The position numbers and the translations under genes were made by a program. Under the pieces are notes generated by a model. It was not told where the DNA came from. It ran no database searches and was given only the letters and a program-made list of their open reading frames with translations. Positions 1 to 6,614 of a stretch of DNA of 8,583 bases are shown piece by piece (position 1 is the stretch's first letter; each line of letters opens with the position of its first letter). Origin of the DNA: JACKCB01 sp964452775 (lineage in GTDB: Bacteria; Chloroflexota; Anaerolineae; Promineifilales; Promineifilaceae). The DNA is taken from contig CAYVQP010000125.1 of the NCBI GenBank assembly GCA_964452775.1, forward strand, positions 1 to 8,583, read 5' to 3'.

Positions 1-321
1 ATGAGCAGCAAAGGCCTGCGCGGCGACCTGCTCTACGCCTGGCCCAACGCCGAGATCGCGGTGATGGGGGCCGGCGGCGCTGTCAACATCCTCTTCCGGC
101 GCGATGTGTCAAGCGCGGAGAACCCGGAGGCCCGGCGCCGGGAGCTGGTAGCCGATTACGAGGAGCGCTTCAACAACCCATACGTGGCGGCCGGTCGTGG
201 GCTGATTGATGACGTGATCCAGCCGCGCGACACCCGGCGGATACTGGTGCGCGCCCTGGAACTGACGCTATCCAAGCAGGACCGGCACGTTCCTCGCAAG
301 CACGGCGTATCACCAATGTAG
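1..321 (+). CDS. Acyl-CoA carboxylase carboxyltransferase beta subunit (PccB-like), C-terminal part only
   Basis: This is the last 106 residues of a biotin-dependent carboxyltransferase (propionyl-/acetyl-CoA carboxylase beta chain, crotonase fold), which moves CO2 from carboxybiotin to an acyl-CoA in the cytoplasm. Visible family marks are the AWPNAEIAVMGAGGAVNILF block, then an ERFNNPYVAAGRGLIDDVI block, and a KHGVSPM end matching the usual KHGNIPL terminus of PccB proteins. The family is normally about 510-530 residues, so some 400 residues lie before the window; the ATG at base 1 is almost certainly an internal methionine, not the start. It is followed after a 51-base gap by the biotin-carboxylase-like gene and then a biotin carrier gene on the same strand, the expected set for a split acyl-CoA carboxylase. 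The acyl substrate cannot be told from this fragment. Confidence 0.93.
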   Translation: MSSKGLRGDLLYAWPNAEIAVMGAGGAVNILFRRDVSSAENPEARRRELVADYEERFNNPYVAAGRGLIDDVIQPRDTRRILVRALELTLSKQDRHVPRKHGVSPM

Positions 322-372
322 CGTCCCGCCGGAGTGCGACGGGCTGTCGGTCGTCAGGTAAGGGGAAACAAG

Positions 373-1854
373 ATGTTTAGAAAGATTCTGATCGCAAACC
401 GGGGAGAAATCGCAGTGCGCGCAGTGCAGGCCTGCCGGGAAATGGGCATCCTCTCCGTTGCGCTATATGACCCCAGCGATATGCGCTCGCTGCATGTGCG
501 CCTGGCGGATGAAAGCGTGCGGCTGGAGTCGCCGGCTGACTTCATGAGCGTGGACAAGCTGGTGACAATCGCCCGCGAATACGGAGTAGATGCGGTCTAT
601 CCCGGCTATGGTTTTCTGGCGGAGGATCCCGAATTCATTCGCGCCTGCCAGAGCGAAGGCATCACCTTCATTGGTCCGCCGGCGCATGTGGTTGAGCTGG
701 CGCTAAACAAGATCGGCGCCTTACAGACCGCGCGAGCAGCCGGCTTTCGCACGGTCGATCACTCCCCGCGCTCGTTTGCAATAGAGGAATGGGAGGAGTT
801 GGTGGCGAGCGCCAACGAGATGGGTTACCCGCTGGTGATCAAATCGTGCAGCGGCGGGCGTGGGCCGGGGGAACGGCTGGTGACCGATGTCAGCCGCCTG
901 AGCGAAGCCGTGCGCCGGGCGCAGGCGCGATCAAGGGCGGTTTACAACCAGCAACAGCTCTACATGGAGCGAGCAATCCTGCCGGCTCACCAAATTGGCG
1001 TGCAAATCCTGGCCGATTGCCACGGAAACCGCATCCACCTCGGCGAGCGCGAAGGTTCGATTCAGTACGGTAACCAGAAGGTTGTGGAGGAATCGCCGGC
1101 CCCCAGCCTGTCCCTTGACCAGCGTCAACGATTGTGGGAGACAGCCCTGGCCCTGGTGGATCTCTTCGGCTACGAAAACGCCGGCACGGTCGAGTTTATC
1201 GTTGACGAAGCCGGCGAGTTCTATTTCACGGAAATCAAGGCGCGCATCCAGGTTGAACATTCGCTGACTGAAGTCGTCAGCGGGCTGGACCTGATCCAGA
1301 CGCAAATCCGGCTGGCGGCCGGGAAGCCGCTCCCCGTGTCTCAGGATGAAGTGCACCTGCAGGGTTGGGCGATGCTATGCCGCGTTCGAGCAGAGGATCC
1401 CTGGTCGCACTTTTTGGCCAGCCCGGGTCAGGTCTGGCGTGTGCGCTTCCCCGGCGGATACGGTGTCCGTGTTGACAGCTATCTGTATGGCGGTGTGGAC
1501 ATCTCCCCCTTCTACGATCCGCTGGTCGCTAACGTCTGTGTTTGGGCCTCCGATCGCCGGAGCTGCGTGAACCGGATGCGCCGGGCGCTGGAGGATGTGA
1601 AGATCGTCGGCACGGCGACAAACATACCCACCTTACAGCACATACTGCGTTCGCGTGAATTCATGCAGGGCGTTTACAACACCGACTTTCTCACCCGTTC
1701 AATAGACAACCCGCCTCAATTGGAAACCTACTATCGAGACCTGGCGGTTATCGCGGCAGTTCTCTATCAACAGCGCAACGAGGCATTTCTGCCGGTTATC
1801 CCACAAAGAACGATGGGCGGCTGGCATCGCGGAAGCCGGCGCCTCCCACATTAG
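373..1854 (+). CDS. Divergent biotin carboxylase (AccC/PccA-type ATP-grasp subunit)
   Basis: A 493-residue protein of the biotin carboxylase family, which uses ATP and bicarbonate to carboxylate biotin on a carrier protein. The start at 373 is chosen because AAGGGG lies 7 bases upstream and the protein then begins MFRKILIANRGEIAVR, as family members do; an in-frame ATG at 334 would add 13 unlikely residues. The N-terminal domain is about residues 1-110, the ATP-grasp domain about 111-315, and the biotin carboxylase C-terminal domain about 330-440, with a tail of about 50 residues. Retained by comparison with recalled E. coli AccC: K113, K157, Q231, K236, E274, E287, R291, Q293-E295 and R337. 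Changed: the glycine loop reads SGGRGPGER (160-168), H209 becomes Q207, E211 becomes G209, H236 becomes N234 and N290 becomes K289. Carboxylation residues are therefore present, but nucleotide- and metal-side residues are not standard. It may be an active variant or a structural/regulatory paralogue. Confidence 0.85.
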   Translation: MFRKILIANRGEIAVRAVQACREMGILSVALYDPSDMRSLHVRLADESVRLESPADFMSVDKLVTIAREYGVDAVYPGYGFLAEDPEFIRACQSEGITFIGPPAHVVELALNKIGALQTARAAGFRTVDHSPRSFAIEEWEELVASANEMGYPLVIKSCSGGRGPGERLVTDVSRLSEAVRRAQARSRAVYNQQQLYMERAILPAHQIGVQILADCHGNRIHLGEREGSIQYGNQKVVEESPAPSLSLDQRQRLWETALALVDLFGYENAGTVEFIVDEAGEFYFTEIKARIQVEHSLTEVVSGLDLIQTQIRLAAGKPLPVSQDEVHLQGWAMLCRVRAEDPWSHFLASPGQVWRVRFPGGYGVRVDSYLYGGVDISPFYDPLVANVCVWASDRRSCVNRMRRALEDVKIVGTATNIPTLQHILRSREFMQGVYNTDFLTRSIDNPPQLETYYRDLAVIAAVLYQQRNEAFLPVIPQRTMGGWHRGSRRLPH

Positions 1855-1863
1855 GGCATCAGG

Positions 1864-2361
<498 letters not shown>

Positions 2362-2379
2362 ACGCCGGATATAGGAGGA

Positions 2380-2850
2380 CTATTCAATAGCGACAACGCG
2401 CAAGAGCGCTTGACCGCCGGGCGTCTCCACAGACACGGTGTCATTCACCCGCGCGCCCAATAGCGCCCGGCCAAACGGACTTTCATTGGAAATGAAGCCC
2501 TTGCTTGGATCGGCTTCGTGAACCCCCACAATGCGATAGGTCTCCCGATCGTCGTATCCATCCTCCTGGATGGTTACCGTGCTGCCCACGCGTACTCTGT
2601 CCGCCGCGCCGCCGTCCTCAATGATCTGCGCTCGACGCAGTACATCTTCAAGCTCCAGGATGCGTCCCTCAACGAAACCCTGCTCCCGTTTCGCATCGTG
2701 GTAATCTGCATTCTCTGAAAGGTCGCCCTGCGCGATGGCGACGCGCAGCTTTTCCGCCAGCTCGACGCGGCGCACCTCTTTCAAGTAATCAAGTTCTTCC
2801 TTGATCTTTTGCAGACCATCCTCGGTAAGATAGACCACATTGTTGCTCAT
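2380..2850 (-). CDS. greA: Transcription elongation factor GreA
   Basis: A 156-residue GreA, which enters the RNA polymerase secondary channel and stimulates cleavage of backtracked transcripts. Residues 1-75 form the N-terminal coiled coil. The tip motif GDLSENADYHDAKREQ carries the acidic pair D43 and E46, equivalent to the functional D41/E44 of the E. coli protein. Residues 80-156 are the FKBP-like C-terminal domain, ending with the usual SPFGRALLGARVND stretch. Length is normal for the family. The start at 2850 is chosen because AGAAAGGA (2859-2866) sits 8 bases upstream and the protein then begins MSNNVVYLTEDGLQKI; the open frame continues upstream to 3285, but those residues look non-coding. 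The gene is convergent with the biotin carrier gene, with no visible terminator in the 18-base gap, so the two transcripts may overlap at their ends. Confidence 0.97.
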   Translation of the reverse strand: MSNNVVYLTEDGLQKIKEELDYLKEVRRVELAEKLRVAIAQGDLSENADYHDAKREQGFVEGRILELEDVLRRAQIIEDGGAADRVRVGSTVTIQEDGYDDRETYRIVGVHEADPSKGFISNESPFGRALLGARVNDTVSVETPGGQALLRVVAIE

Positions 2851-3047
2851 TGAGTAAATCCTTTCTCCAGAGGGGATGCCGCTGGAGATAATGCATCCCT
2901 CAAACCTCGCGCCGGGGCCGGACCGGAATAGCAACAGCGCTGGTAGGGCTAAATCACCCCTTTGCATGAGTGTCCGGCGCAGGTTGTGTCGGGAATCGGG
3001 AACCCCGCCAATCGCGGGGCGTTGAATTGTTTCTGCACTGCTTACGC
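2851..3047 (-). promoter_or_regulatory. Predicted long 5' leader of greA with hairpin
   Basis: If the promoter at 3054-3082 is used, greA mRNA carries a leader of about 197 nt. Within it lies a perfect 6-bp hairpin (ccccgc 3003-3008, 5-nt loop, gcgggg 3014-3019). Just downstream in the greA sense are two tandem copies of TTCCCGA (3002-2989). No U-run follows the hairpin, so it is not a standard intrinsic terminator. No coding signal is seen here. The leader extent is an inference from the promoter call. Confidence 0.4.
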
Positions 3048-3053
3048 CAAGTG

Positions 3054-3082
3054 AGTATAGCGCACACCCGCAGCTCTGTCTA
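3054..3082 (-). promoter_or_regulatory. sigma70-type promoter for greA
   Basis: Read on the minus strand, TAGACA (3082-3077, 5 of 6 matches to TTGACA) is followed after exactly 17 bases by TATACT (3059-3054, 5 of 6 matches to TATAAT). The predicted transcript start is near 3047. It is the best promoter candidate I found between greA and the divergent membrane protein gene. Confidence 0.6.
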
Positions 3083-3125
3083 ACCGGCCCCCTCGACCGG
3101 CGATGCGCCCGGCAGCATTCGATGT

Positions 3126-3131
3126 TAGAAT
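3126..3131 (+). promoter_or_regulatory. Possible -10 element giving a leaderless transcript
   Basis: TAGAAT (5 of 6 matches to TATAAT) ends 8 bases before the ATG at 3140, so a transcript from it would begin at or within a few bases of that ATG. No Shine-Dalgarno sequence precedes 3140, which fits a leaderless message. There is no convincing -35 element at the expected distance. Confidence 0.35.
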
Positions 3132-3139
3132 TGGGTCCC

Positions 3140-3907
3140 ATGACAGATGCGGTTGAGAGAGCGCAGACGCCCGGCGCGCGAGCGGCGCTAGCTATTGTTG
3201 TCCCACCAGCCCTGGCGATTGCAATCAGTATACTGTTCGGCCTGTTCGGCGGGCACGACTTTGACTCCGGCATAGAAGTTGACAAAGCGCTGCTGTTCGG
3301 CGTTCTCGGCAGTCTCAGCTGGTTAATGGGCGAGCGCTGGTACCGTCGAGCCGGCCTGGGCTTGCGCGGGGGTCGCCCGCTTTACGCCAGCATTGGTTTC
3401 GCCGTGCTGGGCTGGCTTGCTCTCTTCATTGCCCGGCTGGTCTTGCTGGACAGCAACCCTGAACAACTGGTATCCGAGAACTCGGGCCGTATCTTCCTCT
3501 ATGTGCTCATTTTCGAGGCCTTCTGTCTGCAATTGTGGACTTTTGGGATCGTCTTTCATGCAGTGGCTGATTGGCGCGGCCCTCTGACAGCGGCTGTAGC
3601 CGGCGGCATTCTTTTCGGCACGGCCGCGTTACTTACCTACCGGGAGGCGTTGGTCATCAGCCCGACCGCCCTGATGTTCTTCATTGCCTGGGGCCTGCTG
3701 TATGGCTTCATCCGGCTGCGCACCGGCAGCCTGCTGGGAACTGTGATCATCCAGGCCGCGCAGACGATTACGGTCTGGCATATTCTGTTGCCGCAGAACC
3801 CCCCGGTGGTTGAGCAGTTGCACTACGTCTATCTGGCCGCCGGGACCTTCTACCTGATACTGGTCTGGCGGCTTTGGCCCAAAGAGGAGACGGATTATCG
3901 TGTCTAA
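3140..3907 (+). CDS. CPBP/ABI-fold integral membrane protein lacking protease residues
   Basis: A 255-residue membrane protein with seven or eight hydrophobic segments (about residues 15-36, 49-64, 80-103, 117-140, 149-166, 173-192, 198-216 and 228-246). The order of segments and the RLRTGSLLGTVIIQA stretch fit the CPBP (CAAX protease and bacteriocin-processing, Abi) family. The three protease motifs are degraded: EExxxR is EAFCLQ (E126, A127, Q131), FxxxH is FGTAA (A163) and HxxxN is QAAQT (Q205, T209). Hydrolytic activity is therefore unlikely; a binding or scaffold role is possible. I prefer the ATG at 3140 to an in-frame ATG at 3122, because the latter overlaps the likely -10 element and neither has a ribosome site. 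The gene is divergent from greA, and its 3' end overlaps the next gene by 8 nt. The family call is from motif order and topology and is moderate. Confidence 0.65.
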   Translation: MTDAVERAQTPGARAALAIVVPPALAIAISILFGLFGGHDFDSGIEVDKALLFGVLGSLSWLMGERWYRRAGLGLRGGRPLYASIGFAVLGWLALFIARLVLLDSNPEQLVSENSGRIFLYVLIFEAFCLQLWTFGIVFHAVADWRGPLTAAVAGGILFGTAALLTYREALVISPTALMFFIAWGLLYGFIRLRTGSLLGTVIIQAAQTITVWHILLPQNPPVVEQLHYVYLAAGTFYLILVWRLWPKEETDYRV

Positions 3908-4784
3908 GGTTGACGTTCGCATATCAAACAGGATTCGCCTGGCGGCGACCGTGCTGGCGGCGAGTGAGTGGCCGGCCTACGAGCACGCCCGCGCCGGCAA
4001 TGGTCCCGCGCACCCCCAGGCTGACGCGACGCGACAATACATCGGCGACTATACCGGGCACCCGGCAGTCCGGCAGATCAACGAGTTGCTGCCTGATGAC
4101 CTGAACCTGGCCGACCTGTTCTCAACCGCGGTGCGCTGCCAATGGCCGACGCTCGCGCCGCAGGAACCCCTGCCGGGTCGCTTTGCCGACGGTGTGTGGG
4201 CCGGGCATCTGGGTGATTTCTATGTGGAAACAGCAGTAGCGGCCTTCTTCTGGGCGGATCATGAAGCCGTCTGGATGGAGGCGGAGCGCGATCTGCGGCA
4301 AATCTTTCCCAATAGCAACATGACTAACCTGCTGTCTGCATTGGCCGGTAGAGATATCGAGCGGACAGTGACGATTGTGCCTAATCTGATTTACCCGGCC
4401 ACCGAGACGGTAGTCGCCGGCAACGCTGAGACGAACTACGTGATTGTTCCGCCGCCGGCCGCAAAAGGTGAGCGCGCGCCGCGCGGCTATCGCGAGAGCG
4501 CCGGCTGGGTGTTGGCGGCGGTATGCCATGCGCTCACCCCGTTGTATTTGGAAACGACGCTGGCCCAAATGACGCCGGAGCAAGGAGACCTGTTGCGCTA
4601 CGCCGTGACGGCAACTTTTGTGGAAAACGCCAGCGATGACAAGGCCGCCGCCCTTTTTTATCGGGTGCATTGCAAGAACGATCTGGGTCTCACTCAGATT
4701 GATGTGGCGATTGAGGCGGTGCGCGGGTTCCTCGCCCAGCCGGAAGAGGTGGGCTTGACGCGCTTCTTCCTCGACGGCCAATAA
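3900..4784 (+). CDS. Conserved-looking protein of unknown function, possibly DUF4932-like
   Basis: A 294-residue protein I do not recognise with confidence. It begins with GTG at 3900, overlapping the upstream stop by 8 nt, with AGAGGAGA about 10 bases before it, so it is probably translationally coupled to the membrane protein. No signal peptide or membrane segment is seen, so it is probably cytoplasmic. The layout faintly recalls DUF4932 proteins: an N-terminal helical part with YTGHPAVRQINELL (residues 51-64), a middle part with FFWADHEAVWMEAERDLRQIF (116-136), a Pro-rich strand region (VIVPPPAAKGE, 181-191), then WVLAAVCHALTPLY (203-216). In that family I recall an HExxH-like element near this place; here only H210 remains, so metalloprotease activity would not be expected. 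The DUF4932 link is a weak inference. Confidence 0.85.
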   Translation: MSKVDVRISNRIRLAATVLAASEWPAYEHARAGNGPAHPQADATRQYIGDYTGHPAVRQINELLPDDLNLADLFSTAVRCQWPTLAPQEPLPGRFADGVWAGHLGDFYVETAVAAFFWADHEAVWMEAERDLRQIFPNSNMTNLLSALAGRDIERTVTIVPNLIYPATETVVAGNAETNYVIVPPPAAKGERAPRGYRESAGWVLAAVCHALTPLYLETTLAQMTPEQGDLLRYAVTATFVENASDDKAAALFYRVHCKNDLGLTQIDVAIEAVRGFLAQPEEVGLTRFFLDGQ

Positions 4785-4793
4785 TCAGGGCAT

Positions 4794-4824
4794 CCGCCAG
4801 CGAGAGCTGCGGGGTATTGTTGTT
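4794..4824 (+). terminator. Weak terminator-like hairpin after the 294-residue gene
   Basis: CCG (4794-4796), one bulged C, and CAGC (4798-4801) pair with GCTG and CGG (4806-4812) around a GAGA loop, a GNRA-type tetraloop. A T-rich but not continuous stretch, tattgttgtt, follows. It lies in the 55-base gap before the enoyl-CoA hydratase gene. The stem is short and the T-run broken, so it may only pause transcription or be a leader hairpin for the next gene. Confidence 0.3.
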
Positions 4825-4839
4825 AAGGATGTGAATCTC

Positions 4840-5613
4840 ATGACTTATGATTACATTCAGACACGCATCCAGGATCGTGTCGGCATTATCCAGTTTGACC
4901 GGCCCAAGGCGATGAACGCGCTCAGCCGCGAGATGATGGCGGAAACGGTGTCGGTGCTGGAGGAGTACGATGCGTCCGCCGAAGTGGGCTGTCTGGTAAT
5001 CACCGGCGACGAACGCGCTTTTGCGGCCGGCGCGGACATCAAGCAAATGGCTGTCGCCACGCCGGTGAAGATGCTGGACAACCCCTTCATTGACTACTGG
5101 GATCGCTTGCGGCGCGTCAAGAAGCCGATTGTGGCGGCGGTCTCCGGCTTTGCGCTGGGCGGCGGGTGCGAGCTGGCCATGGCCTGTGACATGATTATTG
5201 CCAGTGATACGGCGCAATTCGGCCAGCCGGAGATCAACCTGGGCGTCATGCCCGGCGCCGGCGGGACACAACGCATGACCCGGGCAGTGGGCAAGGCCCT
5301 GGCGATGGAGATCGTGCTCAACGATCGCCGGCTGACGGCTGAAGAAGCATTGCGCTACGGCCTGGTCAATCGGGTGGTTCCCAGGGAGTGCTACCTGGAG
5401 GAGGCGATTCGCTTTGCCGCTCAGATAGCGGCGCGGGCGCCGGTGGCGGTAAGGCTGGCTAAAGAGTCAATTAATGCGGTGGAGGAAATGTCCCTGCACG
5501 CCGGGCTGGCCCACGAGCGGCGGCTCTTCTACATGCTCTTCGCCACTGAAGATCAGAAAGAGGGCATGGACGCCTTCGTCAACAAGCGGCCGGCCAACTG
5601 GCAGGGCAGATAG
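4840..5613 (+). CDS. Enoyl-CoA hydratase/isomerase (crotonase family)
   Basis: A 257-residue crotonase-family enzyme that should add water to trans-2-enoyl-CoA in fatty-acid or branched-chain acyl-CoA metabolism. The full active-site set of true hydratases is visible: the oxyanion-hole segment AFAAGADIKQM (60-70), GFALGGGCELAMACD (103-117) with catalytic E111, and FGQPEINLGVMPGAGGTQRM (127-146) with catalytic E131. Both glutamates match those of mitochondrial short-chain enoyl-CoA hydratase. The C-terminal part (KEGMDAFVNKRPANWQGR) is also typical. The start at 4840 is chosen because AAGGA (4825-4829) is 10 bases upstream; an in-frame GTG at 4831 is too close to that site. The stop is immediately followed by the next start (TAG|ATG). 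Chain-length preference cannot be read from the sequence. Confidence 0.95.
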   Translation: MTYDYIQTRIQDRVGIIQFDRPKAMNALSREMMAETVSVLEEYDASAEVGCLVITGDERAFAAGADIKQMAVATPVKMLDNPFIDYWDRLRRVKKPIVAAVSGFALGGGCELAMACDMIIASDTAQFGQPEINLGVMPGAGGTQRMTRAVGKALAMEIVLNDRRLTAEEALRYGLVNRVVPRECYLEEAIRFAAQIAARAPVAVRLAKESINAVEEMSLHAGLAHERRLFYMLFATEDQKEGMDAFVNKRPANWQGR

Positions 5614-6594
5614 ATGGCGCTTACCGTTCACTGGCAGCACGAGCCAGCGGCGGCGGACCTGGCGCTGTTGGAGTCATTGCTTGACCCGAGCATCCGGCTT
5701 ACCAGCGGCGTAACGCTCCCCGCAGAGGCGACATTTGAGGCGCTGATCAACGGGCGAGCGACCAGGACAGACCTGAAAGCCTGCCCTCACTTGCATACCC
5801 TGGTGATACCCTGGGCCGGCATGACCGAGAGCTACCACGAACTCCTGAAGGAGTTTCCTGCTGTCCGGCTATACAATTTGCACCACAATGGGCCGCCGGT
5901 GGCCGAGTTGGCCATGGCGCTGTTGTTGGCCGCCGCCAAGTTCATCGTGCCCTTCGACCAGGCGTTGCGCCGGCATGATTGGACGCCCCGCTATGCACCC
6001 AGCCCGGTCGCGCTGCTGGAAGGCAAGACGGCGCTGGTACTGGGCTATGGCTCAATTGGGCGGCGGGTGGCGCGGGCGTGCGCCGGATTGGGCATGCAGG
6101 TGATCGCCGTGCGCCGCCATGTCTCACAGGCGGCGGATGAATGGGTGGCAGAGATCCATCCGCCGGAGGCATTGCCCAGCCTGTTGCCCCGCGCGGAGGC
6201 CCTGCTGATCACCCTGCCGTTGACCACTGAGACCAGGGGGATGATCGGCGCGGCTGAGCTGGCGACCCTGCCGGCCGGGGCATTGTTGGTGAATGTTGGC
6301 CGGGGAGAAGTAGTTGACCAGGAGGCGTTATTTCGGGCCTTGCAGTCAGGGCGCCTGCGCGCCGCCGGCCTGGACGTCTGGTACAACTATCCGGCGACCG
6401 AGGCTGCGCGCAGCCATACCCCGCCCGCCGCCTACCCCTTTCACGAGTTGGACAATGTGGTCATGAGCCCGCACCGCGCCGGCAGCAGCGATGAAACCGG
6501 TCGCCTGCGCATGACCGCCCTGGCCGACCTGCTGAACGCCCTGGCGCGCGGCGATGCTGTGCCAAACCAGGTCGATTTGCAGGCCGGCTATTGA
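5614..6594 (+). CDS. D-isomer-specific 2-hydroxyacid dehydrogenase family protein, unusual active site
   Basis: A 326-residue member of the D-2-hydroxyacid dehydrogenase family, which reduces 2-keto acids with NAD(P)H. The nucleotide domain carries GYGSIG (144-149), LPLTTETRGMIG (201-212) and NVGRGEVVDQEALF (227-240), with substrate/catalytic R230. D254 of GLDV and the catalytic H287 of SPHRAG are present. The residue that should be the Glu of the Glu/His relay (E269 in E. coli SerA) is Tyr259 in GLDVWYNYP. At the end of the second strand, where Asp normally selects NAD, the protein has R167-R168, which suggests NADP(H). The start directly abuts the hydratase stop, with only a weak ribosome site, so reinitiation is likely. 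It could be a reductase with altered catalysis or a non-canonical oxidoreductase; the substrate is unknown. Confidence 0.88.
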   Translation: MALTVHWQHEPAAADLALLESLLDPSIRLTSGVTLPAEATFEALINGRATRTDLKACPHLHTLVIPWAGMTESYHELLKEFPAVRLYNLHHNGPPVAELAMALLLAAAKFIVPFDQALRRHDWTPRYAPSPVALLEGKTALVLGYGSIGRRVARACAGLGMQVIAVRRHVSQAADEWVAEIHPPEALPSLLPRAEALLITLPLTTETRGMIGAAELATLPAGALLVNVGRGEVVDQEALFRALQSGRLRAAGLDVWYNYPATEAARSHTPPAAYPFHELDNVVMSPHRAGSSDETGRLRMTALADLLNALARGDAVPNQVDLQAGY

Positions 6595-6614
6595 AAGCTT
6601 CGGCTCAATCGCCG
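6585..6614 (+). terminator. Possible shared hairpin between convergent genes
   Basis: CGGCTATTGA (6585-6594) pairs with TCAATCGCCG (6605-6614) across a 10-base loop, with one mismatch. It includes the stop codons of both convergent genes. There is no T-run on either side, so it would be an atypical bidirectional terminator or only a chance structure. Confidence 0.3.

Noticed and set aside
334..372. Upstream in-frame ATG adding 13 residues to the biotin-carboxylase-like protein
   Set aside because: No ribosome site precedes 334, while AAGGGG is ideally placed for 373 and the family N-terminus starts at MFRKILIANRGEIAVR.
2362..2379. Terminator between the biotin carrier gene and greA
   Set aside because: I find no stem-loop or T-run in this short gap.
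2851..3285. Open reading frame extending greA upstream to a 301-residue product
   Set aside because: The extra residues look like non-coding translation, cross the greA promoter and overlap the divergent gene; GreA proteins are about 157 residues and a strong ribosome site marks 2850.
4831..4839. GTG start for the enoyl-CoA hydratase
   Set aside because: It is only one base from the AAGGA ribosome site; the ATG at 4840 has normal spacing.
4122..5271. Long minus-strand open frames antisense to the 294-residue and hydratase genes
   Set aside because: They are shadows of GC-rich coding DNA; they lack ribosome sites and family motifs, while the plus-strand frames are clearly coding.
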